Notes: generated by a model not told the origin, from the letters alone. A stretch of DNA of 64,000 nt from CAKSEI01 sp964403505 (GCA_964403505.1 CAYOFP010000001.1:62001-126000); one strand, 5' to 3'. Positions 25,201 through 34,723 are shown, counted from the first letter of the stretch. Made by a program: numbers and translations.

Positions 25201-28200
25201 TCGTGGCTCAGATAAGTCCGGAGTTGGTTTCGGCGGTATCGGACATAGCACGCTGTGGGTTCTCCCTGTCTGACAGCGGTATTGCGATGTTAGCAGGCGT
25301 AAATACTGCATCGTGGGAGAGGGCGGACAATACTCTGAAGCAGGCGATATATAGCGCAACTAAAAAAGGCAACTCTGACGTAGGTGCGGTATATTCTTCG
25401 GTCACACGGGAGGATGTCGTGCAAGCTTATGCCGCATCCGACAAGCTCGGAACAAAGCATGCGGCAAATGCCATGCTTCGGCTGATCGAACGAACCGCCG
25501 AGCGGTACGGTGTGCAGGTCGTTTTTGCCGATCTCGCAAACGGATACAAAGGCGGTCACATCGCCGGCACAAACAGAATCGTCCTCGGCATGGATATTGA
25601 TGCAGGACTGCTCACCCGAACAATGGGACACGAGATGTTCCACTATCTGAAAGGACTGAACGGCGCGCTCTCAGGGCAGTTACAATCTGACGTGATAACG
25701 TGGCTTAAGGACACGGGCAAATATGATGCGGTATATGCACAGTTTGAGGAAAACTACAGCGAGGAAACCGCCCATCTGTCAGAGGCGAAAAAACGTGCAT
25801 ATCTCGAGGAAGAGATAGCGGCAGATTCCTGCTTTGACGCACTCTCAAATGAGCGTTTTCTCGGCGATTTTTACGTTCAGACCGCACAAAAGAAAAACGG
25901 AGCGGAATTTTTGCAGAAGCTCGCTGACTTTTTCACTTCCCTTTCGCAAATGCTTCGTGATGCGGTGGCGAACTTCACACAGAGATATAAATCGAACGAG
26001 CTTATAAAGGCGCTTTCGCAGGATGCAGATATGCTCGAGCACATCAACGAGAAATTCCGGGAGCTTCTTGCAAGCGCAAAGTCGGCGGAAAATGAAAAAA
26101 GCGCTGCGAATGCGCAGCGTGAGGAGACAATACGCTTTTCCCGGATGAATGAGAAATCATTCGAGGAAAATGTAGATGCTGTCCTTGAAGCGAGCGATGC
26201 ATATGCGAAACAGCACAAAGGAGACTTTGTTCGCGTAATGGAGCATACGCCGGCGGTAATCCTCGATCATGTCGAGGATGCAGCGGATCTCGAGGTTATT
26301 ATTCAATACCACTCGTTGTATCTGGAGACAAGACACGAAGGCGTACTCGAAGGAAATTATCACAATTTAGGACGAGAGATCGCAAAAAACCTCCCACAGT
26401 ATATATCCGACCCGGATACAATCGTGCGGATGGACAACGATAGGCTCAATCTGTTTGCTACCATACAGGATCAAAAAAAGAATATACGCATTGTTTCGGT
26501 CGAGATGAATACGGTTCTGGACATTAACAGCAAATACCGTAAATACAATCTTGTGTTAACCGTTTTCCCTGCGAAGGCGAACTATGTGAGTAACATAATA
26601 GCAAAACACGGAGTAAAAGTAGAATATGAAAAAGAAGGCCTTGCGCAAGTGAATCCCCAGCTGCATAAATCTCTGGGTATTGTTAACGCAAAACCTTCTA
26701 CTGATAGTATATCCGATTCCGGGCAAGATGTCAACACTTCAGGGCAAGAAAATTCCGGAAATGTCCGCTATCAGATGTCAGCTGATAAATATTCATATGA
26801 TGAGTTGGTAAGCAAGCCGGATATGCATGTCACGCAAATCAGCGATCGAAATATCCCGGAGCCGTCAAATCTTGCTCGCAAAGGAATTGTCAGTCATGCG
26901 CTCGAAAATGCCGAAAAGGTCGGAAAACGTCGGGAAGACGGCAATATCAGCATTCATGTGAATGATACTGACTCTGATGTTATTTTATCCCGCAAAGGAC
27001 TCGAGCACGGACTTGACCGCAGATTTTCGGTCAATGCACCTGTTACGCTTCAAGCAGGCAAGATACTGCAAAATGCCATCCGCATAAACGAAATGAACCC
27101 GAAAAAGAAAACGGCGACAGGAAGCAGTATCTTTATCGGTATGGCCAAAAACACAAAAAACGAACCGTATGTCGTGCGATTTGTAGTCAATGAGTTTTCC
27201 GGCGAGGTCGAGGATGTCAATGTCTTATATGCACTCAATGCAAAAAAAGAGCCGGGTGCATTGCTGCCTCCAGTCACGAAAAATTCCGCTCCGGATACCG
27301 ACTCTACTATCAGTATATCCGATTTGCTCGACTTTGTCAACAGGTATTTTCCGGATATTTTACCCGAAAGTGTTTTGCAACATTACGGATATACTGCACG
27401 TCCTGACGGCGTGCTCGGTAAAAGTGTCCGCTATCAAAAGTCGGCCGACAGTGCGCAGGAAGCGGAGATCCGCAAACTGCGGCAGGATTATGAGCTTACC
27501 AAACTGCAAAACGATCTGATACGCAGTAAGTTGAAGGTATGGGAACATAAAGTGCCGAGCCCGAAGGCTCTGCGACGGTACATGAATGATGTCATGCAGC
27601 GGTACGGCGTGCAGTATGACGATGCCGGGAAATTACAGGCGTTTGAAAAGCTTACTGAATTTTACGGGTACTTAGTGCGCAGTAAGACACCGAATATGGT
27701 GATCGTGCAGGATATGGCCTTTGACCTCGCCCGGGATATGATCGCCAATTCGGCGGAATTAGAAAAAACGCCGTATGACAGCGTGGAGAGGGAGTTCCGC
27801 CGGACATTGCGTGAGACTGGCGTGCAGATCACCGAAGCGCAAAAGCGCGAGATCATAAACACCTATGGGACGATGACCAACTTCCGCCGGGAAAGCGGAG
27901 GTATGATCCGTATCAATAGCAACAGCAAGCTTTTTGTTGCCGATATTATAGAGGAAGCACGGAGCATCTACGACATCAAAACGGATCACGAGGATGAATT
28001 CCTGGTCGAGCTGCTACCGTACATGAAAGCGAGCGCCGATGCGGCGCGCGGAGTGTGGGTCGATCCGTATAACGGGGACGCACAGATCGAGCACATGGCG
28101 GCGATGGACCTTGCCGCTACTCTGCTGGATGCGCTGTACGACCCGAATATCGTGCCGGTGCGAAAGACCGTCACAGATATAGAAGCGGAAAAGCGGTACC

Positions 28201-31200
28201 GCGCTCTGATGCAGCAGTACAACTATTACGAAAAACGCATCGGGAAGCTGAACGACCGGGTAAGGCAGGCACGTGCCGAAGGCAGGCAGGCAGTGCAGAA
28301 CGAACGCGGGCACAGGCAGGCAGCAATACGTCTGATGGCAGAACACTATGCACAAATGACCGAAAAGGCACGCGAGCGACGCAAGCAAAGCGAAACGCGT
28401 GCAAAGATCGACCGACTGATGAATCAGATGAACGCACGACTTTTCAGACCGACAAAGGAAAAGTATGTTCCTCAGAATATGCAATGCGCGATCATCGGAG
28501 TCCTGGAAGCGGCAAACCGCTTTGACGGCAATCGGTCTGAGCGACTCGCAAAATATGATCGCATGATCGCCGTAGCTGATCCTGAACAGCGCGAGCAGCT
28601 CGCAAGGATCCGTTCGGTCGTCGCCGAAGGAGGACAGAGCATAGGAGACGCGATCAGCGCAGTCAGGCAGATGTATGACGCATACGCCGCAGGAGAAAAC
28701 AGCGCACAAAGCGCAGCATACGATCCGCTCGTATCAAGAATGCTCGAGAGGGCTGAACAGGAACTGAAGGGAGCAAATGCAAACGATCTGAGTGCGGCAC
28801 AGCTCGACACGCTATGGCGTGCGCTCAAAGCGACCGATCAGGTCGTACGGGATGCGGTCAAGCTCAAAGGCAGTCGAATCAAAAAGGATGTTTATGAGGC
28901 AGGACGGGCGCTCATCGCCGAAACAAGGGCGATAAAAGGCTCGAAAAACGGAATCGCATCATCGTTTCTGCAATCGATGCTCTCGCCTCGCTCATTTTTC
29001 GAGAGGTTGGGCGGATTCGCAAAAAACTCGTTGTGGGTCGCAATGTATGATGACTTAAACGACGCACAGAGAGAAATGCTGAATATCAGAATGCAGGGGA
29101 CGATGCTCTTTAACGACCTGATTACGGGAAAGGAAAATGCCGAGGCGCTTCGCAGGATGGTAAGCGAAAAGCATGCCGTCGACATCGGTCTGACTGACGC
29201 TGAAGGCGAGGCGATCAAGCTCACGCACGATCAGCTGATAGCGCTTTACCTACATATGCAGAGCGATGACAACCTGCGCCATATGGAGTCCGGCGGCATC
29301 AGCATCCGCACAAAGAACGGGAAGATCCGTGCGGTCGGTGTGGGACAGAAGCTGGTCGAGGCAAATAATGCGATCCACGACGCACGTGCGCGAATCTCCG
29401 CCGCAGAGTGGCAGACGGGCACTGAGCAATGGCAGCACATGAGCGACGAGCAAAAGCGTCCGATCCTCGATGAGTGGCAGGCGGCAAGAGAACAGCTCGA
29501 GCAGGCGGAACAGGAGACGAACCGTATCCGTGAGGAGCACATCGCAGGCCTCGAGGGGATGCGCGAAAAGATCGAGGCGGCGCTGACCGACTACGACCGG
29601 GAATGGATCAGTGCGGCGCAGGAATTTTTCCGTTACAGTGCATCGCTGATCGACGAGACAACCTACGACCGATACGGTTTCCACCGTGATCTCATCGAGA
29701 ATTATTTCCCGATCCTGACTGATACGGACTATAACAAAACAGAGCTTGAAAGCTTCGGGAGCGAGATCACCCTCGACGGGCTCGGATTCCTTAAGGACCG
29801 TGTGACCTCGTACAATCCGCTCGTCCTCTCCGGCGTGACGGATACGGTCAGCCGTCATCTCGACGGAATCGCAAAGTATGCAGGAATGTCGGGAGCACTC
29901 GACAATTTCAAAAAAGTATACAACATGATCGATTCGGGTTATTCCGACAGCGTGAAAAATGCGGTCAACGATGTTTTCGGCAATCGCAACGGCGGTGCGT
30001 ACCTCGAAAAGATCATAAAAGACATGATCGGGGCGACGGGCGGTGACGCAACGCTGGGCAAGCAGATCGCAGGGATCCTGCGAGGCGGACTTGCTAAATC
30101 GGCGCTGATACTCAATCCACGGGTTGCACTCTTACAGACTGCTTCCTATCCGACGGCTGCTGCCGAGCTCGGATGGAGACCGCTCGCCCGTGCGCTTGCA
30201 CGCAAAGACGGCGACAGTCTGCCGGTATTCAGCCGTGCGGATCAGGAGCTGATCGCAAAATACTCGCCGCTTTTATGGTACCGATTACAGGGATACACGA
30301 CCGAAAGGCTCGACGGTCTTTCGGGAAAAGCGAAAGTAAGCACAAAGATAAAAGACAACACCGTCATAAAGAAAGGCCTGCTCGGTTGGATCAATGCGAT
30401 GGATGCGGCAACGGTCGGCAGGCTGTGGTATGCGGCGCAGTATTATGTCGACGAGCAGTTTGGGTATCTTGAGCATGGAAGCGAGGAATGGTATGAGCAG
30501 GTAGCACAGGCGTTTAACCGCACGGTCGAACGCACACAGCCGAACTATACTACACTGCAACGCACGGCGATCGCACGGTCGCAAAACGAATTTGTAAAGT
30601 CGATCGCTATGTTTACGACACAGAGGCTGCAAAACTTCAATATCGCATACTCTGCGGCGGCACGGCTGATGCGATATCAGCACGATTTCGGAAAAGGGTG
30701 CGGAGGCGTGACGAAAACAGATCTACGTAATGCACGCACCGCACTTAAAAACTCGCTTTCTTCCCTTATCGTGGCAGGCGTAGATATCGCAGTTTCACGG
30801 GTGCTGGTGCAGGCGTTACTTCACAACCTCAAAGCATACCGTGACGATGACGACGAGCTGAGCGCACAAAGCGTCGCCGTCGGAACAGCGATGTATTTCA
30901 GTGAGAGTATGGCGAGCAATGTGCTTTTCGGAAGCGAAATATACCGAATGATAGAAGCGTGTATTACGGGCGGTAAGTACTATACGACCGAGCTATCCGG
31001 AATCGGGACGGCTTTTGATATCGCCGGAGATATGGTTCAAAGCGTACAAAATCTTATCAAAGGTGTTAAAAAAACTGATGAGGAGTCGGCTGACGATAGA
31101 TGGGAAGGTGCTGTCAAGAGCGCAAAGAAGCTCGTCGGAGATCTATGCATCGCTTTCGGCATCCCTGCCCGCAATGTCGGCATGATCGTCGGTGCGGTCG

Positions 31201-31982
31201 GCGGACATATGAACAGTATAAAGGAAATCGCTTACGGCACTATCGACGGAAAGTGGAAAAAATACTTTGACGACGACCTCGGGACACTCTCCTATGCACA
31301 AAAGGTAAAACAAATCGATGTACGCGAGGACGACCCGGAAGAGGTCGCACGCAAACTGCGTGAGCTGTATGACGGTGCATCGGATGAAGATGAGCGTAAC
31401 GATATTGAGGAGGCAATCTTAAAGTACTTCCGCAAGAAGTGGGAGAAAGAGCCGGCTGGGCGGAATGAGTACTTTACCACATTGCACCGCACGGGGTTAT
31501 GGGGTGAATCCTTCCTCAACGGAAAATTCCGTGAATGGGAGTACAAAAAGGACACAGGCGAGAAATCGTTCGGCGAATCGACAGACATATACAAGGCCAT
31601 CCGAGACGGCGGAGATATAGATGCGGCGATCGAGGAATACAAGACATTTATTCCTCAAACGGGCGACGAAGCCGAGAAGAAGGTGCATGAGACGGTAAGG
31701 AAACAAGTCGGCAAGAATCTGACAGACGGCAAGCTCGATGAGGACACTGCGCTTTCCCTGCTCACGCAATATGCAGGTCAAAAACCGTCCGAGGCGGCAA
31801 AGACCATCGCAGGATTTAACAAATCGGCCGATCAGGCACGCATCAAAGAGCGATTCATGAATGGAGAGCTTGACTATGATGGTGCGGTCGACGCCCTGCG
31901 TGATATCGGAGATACACGCAAGGATGCAGAGAAGTGTGTCGACGGATGGCAGGACGAGTGGAAAGATTATTTCCACGAATAA
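22293..31982 (+). CDS. Giant polyvalent ejection protein with zincin domain
   Basis: The single ORF of 3229 residues makes up about 23% of the prophage. Residues 1-450 are coiled-coil rich. About 515-700 has hydrophobic Gly/Ala-rich helices and an AAEGSEEVVS motif. A zinc metallopeptidase site lies at 1113-1117 (HEMFH, with a downstream EEEIAAD). About 1290-1440 resembles MuF-C/nuclease-like domains of polyvalent proteins. About 1525-1680 (SRKGLEHGL...) resembles an LPD3-type domain. The linkers VRYQMSAD and VRYQKSAD flank this region. Long helices and a 'YFPILTD' region follow, then hydrophobic segments at about 2600 and 2830. It has its own late promoter and terminator. The role, entering the cell with DNA and remodelling it or the host, is inferred from the class. 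Confidence 0.8.
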   Translation: MNAIDKYLEKKKEMSEIIGGAMQRHADEALSSGFDSLGAEYDKLYKAHQAAENTWTSAEDFNALAKSRTDFVGRVEELKKWLPHSSYGKDKQNELYANLDSIKKAVDDSRTTPRGNVSRGNNSLASLAESRQAYYSGYKDADDYAKWSAVEGGSLEDIQKFIDDAKAEGRGDKIDTYKMQGDDYTITRPGEGEYLRQADIDRAQKIFDGKKYTQSVDGKTLTEIYENAYANFENDHGEYSYLSDAAAGLERSAQEYESANEWLNAKKAELEQKRNALQSELDSITLHDNVNGHVFTYYSEENKQRGKKLESDISQVDHQIEAVGADIENISESSHVTEWNAEYNALPEDARFLIDYLANSQDNPFVVYDIEDASRASEMVGKEFPNINDIAEYLTDTGVVSGGSEDEIARSVQDLVKRRNKINHMTSSKEAAEKHAESAKEHPVLTSLASIPTSLVSGIAAMPEVIRGTIEGGKGYEYGVDRYSPAFAPTRYTQTVRGTVGAGIDSEAGKFLYQTTMSALDSAAAMTVGMGVGAAFGAASGASSAVTNKIISGTTNFIMSSSAGANAIYEGLEKGYSSEKAVTLGIISGVIEAASETFSIEAILNSAGNDAFWKTVAKSFAAEGSEEVVSNWGNKIVDAIANKSQAEIYQSILSYQDAGESSGQALAHAIFDSLGEDAAAFLAGGLSGAAMGSAAQLGNIAGEHIGNAIDTHRLSRSALDNDGGVRLVEAALELPEGNTARKAAEKYSDGNKNVSKHDAAVMMREVNRNLRKQISAQTESAAKQVIADELSERYGITESDKLSDMMETAYRALTGQELSPDERALYEQSEQIREIVQDMQGDPDGKFARFFTETTTDAAISATEQAMQTRETIAGVESGSTKALGSIVRPYIGKGNQKVVRGTKITAINADGTFEMSTVDNKGADAGTVTISTADLSSKVRSIYDTVIESTDNANIANAIIQAAATDRRVVAQISPELVSAVSDIARCGFSLSDSGIAMLAGVNTASWERADNTLKQAIYSATKKGNSDVGAVYSSVTREDVVQAYAASDKLGTKHAANAMLRLIERTAERYGVQVVFADLANGYKGGHIAGTNRIVLGMDIDAGLLTRTMGHEMFHYLKGLNGALSGQLQSDVITWLKDTGKYDAVYAQFEENYSEETAHLSEAKKRAYLEEEIAADSCFDALSNERFLGDFYVQTAQKKNGAEFLQKLADFFTSLSQMLRDAVANFTQRYKSNELIKALSQDADMLEHINEKFRELLASAKSAENEKSAANAQREETIRFSRMNEKSFEENVDAVLEASDAYAKQHKGDFVRVMEHTPAVILDHVEDAADLEVIIQYHSLYLETRHEGVLEGNYHNLGREIAKNLPQYISDPDTIVRMDNDRLNLFATIQDQKKNIRIVSVEMNTVLDINSKYRKYNLVLTVFPAKANYVSNIIAKHGVKVEYEKEGLAQVNPQLHKSLGIVNAKPSTDSISDSGQDVNTSGQENSGNVRYQMSADKYSYDELVSKPDMHVTQISDRNIPEPSNLARKGIVSHALENAEKVGKRREDGNISIHVNDTDSDVILSRKGLEHGLDRRFSVNAPVTLQAGKILQNAIRINEMNPKKKTATGSSIFIGMAKNTKNEPYVVRFVVNEFSGEVEDVNVLYALNAKKEPGALLPPVTKNSAPDTDSTISISDLLDFVNRYFPDILPESVLQHYGYTARPDGVLGKSVRYQKSADSAQEAEIRKLRQDYELTKLQNDLIRSKLKVWEHKVPSPKALRRYMNDVMQRYGVQYDDAGKLQAFEKLTEFYGYLVRSKTPNMVIVQDMAFDLARDMIANSAELEKTPYDSVEREFRRTLRETGVQITEAQKREIINTYGTMTNFRRESGGMIRINSNSKLFVADIIEEARSIYDIKTDHEDEFLVELLPYMKASADAARGVWVDPYNGDAQIEHMAAMDLAATLLDALYDPNIVPVRKTVTDIEAEKRYRALMQQYNYYEKRIGKLNDRVRQARAEGRQAVQNERGHRQAAIRLMAEHYAQMTEKARERRKQSETRAKIDRLMNQMNARLFRPTKEKYVPQNMQCAIIGVLEAANRFDGNRSERLAKYDRMIAVADPEQREQLARIRSVVAEGGQSIGDAISAVRQMYDAYAAGENSAQSAAYDPLVSRMLERAEQELKGANANDLSAAQLDTLWRALKATDQVVRDAVKLKGSRIKKDVYEAGRALIAETRAIKGSKNGIASSFLQSMLSPRSFFERLGGFAKNSLWVAMYDDLNDAQREMLNIRMQGTMLFNDLITGKENAEALRRMVSEKHAVDIGLTDAEGEAIKLTHDQLIALYLHMQSDDNLRHMESGGISIRTKNGKIRAVGVGQKLVEANNAIHDARARISAAEWQTGTEQWQHMSDEQKRPILDEWQAAREQLEQAEQETNRIREEHIAGLEGMREKIEAALTDYDREWISAAQEFFRYSASLIDETTYDRYGFHRDLIENYFPILTDTDYNKTELESFGSEITLDGLGFLKDRVTSYNPLVLSGVTDTVSRHLDGIAKYAGMSGALDNFKKVYNMIDSGYSDSVKNAVNDVFGNRNGGAYLEKIIKDMIGATGGDATLGKQIAGILRGGLAKSALILNPRVALLQTASYPTAAAELGWRPLARALARKDGDSLPVFSRADQELIAKYSPLLWYRLQGYTTERLDGLSGKAKVSTKIKDNTVIKKGLLGWINAMDAATVGRLWYAAQYYVDEQFGYLEHGSEEWYEQVAQAFNRTVERTQPNYTTLQRTAIARSQNEFVKSIAMFTTQRLQNFNIAYSAAARLMRYQHDFGKGCGGVTKTDLRNARTALKNSLSSLIVAGVDIAVSRVLVQALLHNLKAYRDDDDELSAQSVAVGTAMYFSESMASNVLFGSEIYRMIEACITGGKYYTTELSGIGTAFDIAGDMVQSVQNLIKGVKKTDEESADDRWEGAVKSAKKLVGDLCIAFGIPARNVGMIVGAVGGHMNSIKEIAYGTIDGKWKKYFDDDLGTLSYAQKVKQIDVREDDPEEVARKLRELYDGASDEDERNDIEEAILKYFRKKWEKEPAGRNEYFTTLHRTGLWGESFLNGKFREWEYKKDTGEKSFGESTDIYKAIRDGGDIDAAIEEYKTFIPQTGDEAEKKVHETVRKQVGKNLTDGKLDEDTALSLLTQYAGQKPSEAAKTIAGFNKSADQARIKERFMNGELDYDGAVDALRDIGDTRKDAEKCVDGWQDEWKDYFHE

Positions 31983-31991
31983 AAAAGTACA

Positions 31992-32025
31992 AAAAACCAA
32001 CCGGGCAATCGTCCGGTTGGTTTTT
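31992..32025. terminator. Bidirectional terminator after the giant gene
   Basis: Perfect 13-bp arms (31992-32004 and 32013-32025, AAAAACCAACCGG) work on both strands. It ends late unit 3 and the antisense GNAT gene. Confidence 0.92.
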
Positions 32026-32030
32026 ATGTA

Positions 32031-32582
32031 CTATATTAATTTTGTGTATTGATTGTGTGTTCCGTCGTTTTGCAAGAAGCTAAACCCGTAACCCTCATAA
32101 AACCCTCGGATTTTTTCCTCGTCGCCACATTCGACTAACGCTACTTTACATGGAAGCATAGCGTCTATTTCGCGTATGACTTCAAATGCAAAATCAAGAA
32201 TTTCCGTTCCTTTTAAATCGGAACGAATATATTTGCCATCTTTTAATTCGACGCGCTTTCCGAGCTGACCGATCAATACAAAGTTTATGGTTTCCGCTTT
32301 GCTGTTTCCGCTCGTGAATTTTTTAACTTTGCTACGACTGATTTGTTCTGCGACAAGACTCTTTGAAGATAATGTAAAGTACCCTTCGATTTTAAGCTCA
32401 TCGCGACGAAACGACTCTTCATTTAACAATAAATATACATGACAAAGCTTTCTTTTGATGAAATCCTCTGCCTTGTCCTGCAAAAACATTTCGATATCTT
32501 TATCCTGCGCACATCGAAACGAAGAAAGAGCCGCCCTCAATACATCGTTAAAAACGGTATCTTTTGCGGCTCTCGAAAACAT
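32031..32582 (-). CDS. GNAT-fold acetyltransferase, probable toxin
   Basis: The 183-residue protein ends with a GNAT acetyl-CoA region (CKVALVECGDEEKIRGFYEG, YGF) like TacT/AtaT-type toxins that acetylate aminoacyl-tRNA. It follows a small basic protein by five bases, in an isolated two-gene cassette with its own promoter and terminator, antisense to late transcription. That layout and the small partner suggest a toxin-antitoxin pair. The N-terminal 60 residues are unusual and I cannot place the subfamily. Confidence 0.65.
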   Translation of the reverse strand: MFSRAAKDTVFNDVLRAALSSFRCAQDKDIEMFLQDKAEDFIKRKLCHVYLLLNEESFRRDELKIEGYFTLSSKSLVAEQISRSKVKKFTSGNSKAETINFVLIGQLGKRVELKDGKYIRSDLKGTEILDFAFEVIREIDAMLPCKVALVECGDEEKIRGFYEGYGFSFLQNDGTHNQYTKLI

Positions 32583-32587
32583 ATCGC

Positions 32588-32755
32588 TCAGTGGGACAAG
32601 AACTTCTTTAATCCTTCTCGCCCCCTACTTAAAGAAGATGATTTTTTATTAACAACCGTTTTTCTTTCCGGCGCATTATCTAATTCTTTTTTGAGCTTAC
32701 GGAATGTCTTCTCGTCTTTTATGATAAATTGTTTTGTAATAGACGACGTTGCCAT
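32588..32755 (-). CDS. Small basic protein, probable antitoxin of the GNAT toxin
   Basis: The 55-residue lysine-rich protein (MATSSITKQFIIKDEKTFRK) starts with AAGGAGG eight bases upstream; an in-frame ATG further up (32794) lies in the promoter. It is not an obvious ribbon-helix-helix protein. Its place ahead of the GNAT gene in the same operon marks it as the likely antitoxin. Confidence 0.6.
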   Translation of the reverse strand: MATSSITKQFIIKDEKTFRKLKKELDNAPERKTVVNKKSSSLSRGREGLKKFLSH

Positions 32756-32785
32756 AATTACACCTCCTTGCTTATCTGTACTATT

Positions 32786-32814
32786 ATTATACACAAAGCG
32801 AGCACTTATGTCAA
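32786..32814 (-). promoter_or_regulatory. Promoter of the GNAT cassette
   Basis: TTGACA (32809-32814), 17 bp and TATAAT (32786-32791) read leftward, away from late promoter 4. Confidence 0.85.
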
Positions 32815-32847
32815 TATTTTTTTATTTAGGCTGTTTTTTATAGTCAT

Positions 32848-32882
32848 AGGGTTAGAAATAACCCCTGCCCTTTTGTTATACT
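32848..32882 (+). promoter_or_regulatory. Late promoter 4 (tail and lysis unit)
   Basis: AGGGTTAGA (32848-32856) lies 29 bp before TATACT (32877-32882), extended by TGT. It is upstream of the baseplate, fibre, holin and lysin genes. Confidence 0.8.
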
Positions 32883-32908
32883 GAGAAAAACAACAAGGAG
32901 AGGGAAAA

Positions 32909-34723
32909 ATGACGGCACAACTCAAATATAACTTAGACATTACACGCACGGGCGTGCAGGCGAATATCGACGCTTACCAGGGCGACACCGCCTCCCGTGC
33001 GATCACGTTTACGCTCTCGAACGGAACACAACGCTTTGACTGCCCGGACGATATGATCGCAGTGCTGTATGCACTAAAGCCGGACGGCACAAAAATAATG
33101 AACCGGTGCGAAATAAAGGACGGCGGGATTTACGTAATTCTGACGACACAATTTACGAAAATGGCAGGGACGGTACGCTGTCAGATCGTGCTTTACAGCG
33201 GAACTGAGACGATCGCCGCCCCGGAGTTTAACCTTCTTGTGAGAGCCTCCGGAGCGTTTCCAATCTATGAAGTACTGACCGAATGCCCGGATGACTGGTC
33301 CGACAACTACGGCGTGTACTATACCAAGAACGACGGAGGAGTATACCGAAATATTGAGGGCGAGAGTGCGCCCGAGTGGGCGAGCGGCAAATACTACCGT
33401 CTTTCAAATCCGAGTGCGGAATCGGAGAATGAATACGGCGCTCTGATCACGGCGCTCCGCCAGGCGGAAGAAGCGCTCGGACATGCGATCTCCGCCGAAG
33501 CCGCAAGCGAAGTACTCCGGAATGCAACAAAGGGCGAAAAGAATCGGCTCATTATTTCGGACGGCGACGGATCTCTGTCTTTCTCGGAATGGAGCACAGA
33601 CAAACTCGATGCTCTGAAAAACGAGGATTATCAAAAGCTGTTTCTCGGTTTCAGCGACAGACCAGAGAGCTTTGACGAACGAAAGATAATTTCCCTACGC
33701 CCCGTGGAGGATGAATATGCAGTTGATATCATAGAGTTCAGCGCACCCGTGAATCAGGTCGTATACGGTCCCGTCAGAAAATTCGACCACTACGACGGCG
33801 AATATCTCTCCCCGGTTTACGGCAGTGAAGAGTACTATATCGACACCGATCCGGAAACGGTCGACCCGACAGTCGACCCGCTTACCGAACCGATTCACAT
33901 TTATCGGTTTATTCCTCTCGACGGAGAAATCTATGAGCGTGTGCTTTGCCATACAACATATGTAAATTTTCCAACCACGGCTTCTAATCTGTGGGACGGA
34001 TACAGCGCACTGCGTAATTATGAATCGCATGAATTTCTATACAGCGAAAAGTATCTGACAACTACGGTATACGACCCGGCTCAGAATAAGACGGCCGGTG
34101 ATGCATTGCTTAAAATAGATAGAAAAATCAATGACCTTGAAAATCAGTTAGCAGACTTTACATGCGAACATGCTAAAATTTCAGTATTTAGTATAAACCA
34201 TACCGTTTTAGAAAAAGGAGTGCAAAAAGACATACTTATCAGCGTTCAGACGGATAAAACCGTTAGCTCCATTGTACTTTTGAAAAATAATGTAGCGATG
34301 CATGAGGTAGTAAACGATAGTCACCTGGAAGCGGTCGGGAACGGCATATCGTCTGATACTACGTTCAAGGTTATAGCAACAGACGAACGGGGACATAAAA
34401 TCACCGAGTCCAAATCATTATATTTTTACAACGGTGTGTATACGGGTGTCGGAAACGACGGTTCTAACATTTCGGATCTGTCAAAAACACTTCAGGGAAA
34501 CAGAAACAAAAACTTTACGGTTACGGCCGGAGACGGCGAGTATATTTATTACGCTTGTCCGACAAGATACGGAACGCCAGTATTCAAGGTCGGCGGTTTT
34601 GAGGGTGGCTTTGAGCTTGTTTCTTCGGGAGATTTTACAAATGCGAGCGGCTATACCGAGCCCTATCAGTTATGGCGAAGCACAAATGCAAATCTCGGGA
34701 CGATAACCGTGAATGTGACTTGA
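32909..34723 (+). CDS. Baseplate/fibre protein with BppU-type N-terminus
   Basis: The first about 125 residues (AQLKYNLDITRTGVQANIDA, GDTASRAITFTL, TKMAGTVRCQIVLYSG) have the pattern of the baseplate upper protein N-terminal domain that anchors receptor-binding parts. The remaining about 480 residues are beta-rich with an Ig-like region (about 420-500) and end in a strand-rich tip. It is therefore a host-recognition structural protein. AAGGAG lies upstream of the start. Confidence 0.75.
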   Translation: MTAQLKYNLDITRTGVQANIDAYQGDTASRAITFTLSNGTQRFDCPDDMIAVLYALKPDGTKIMNRCEIKDGGIYVILTTQFTKMAGTVRCQIVLYSGTETIAAPEFNLLVRASGAFPIYEVLTECPDDWSDNYGVYYTKNDGGVYRNIEGESAPEWASGKYYRLSNPSAESENEYGALITALRQAEEALGHAISAEAASEVLRNATKGEKNRLIISDGDGSLSFSEWSTDKLDALKNEDYQKLFLGFSDRPESFDERKIISLRPVEDEYAVDIIEFSAPVNQVVYGPVRKFDHYDGEYLSPVYGSEEYYIDTDPETVDPTVDPLTEPIHIYRFIPLDGEIYERVLCHTTYVNFPTTASNLWDGYSALRNYESHEFLYSEKYLTTTVYDPAQNKTAGDALLKIDRKINDLENQLADFTCEHAKISVFSINHTVLEKGVQKDILISVQTDKTVSSIVLLKNNVAMHEVVNDSHLEAVGNGISSDTTFKVIATDERGHKITESKSLYFYNGVYTGVGNDGSNISDLSKTLQGNRNKNFTVTAGDGEYIYYACPTRYGTPVFKVGGFEGGFELVSSGDFTNASGYTEPYQLWRSTNANLGTITVNVT

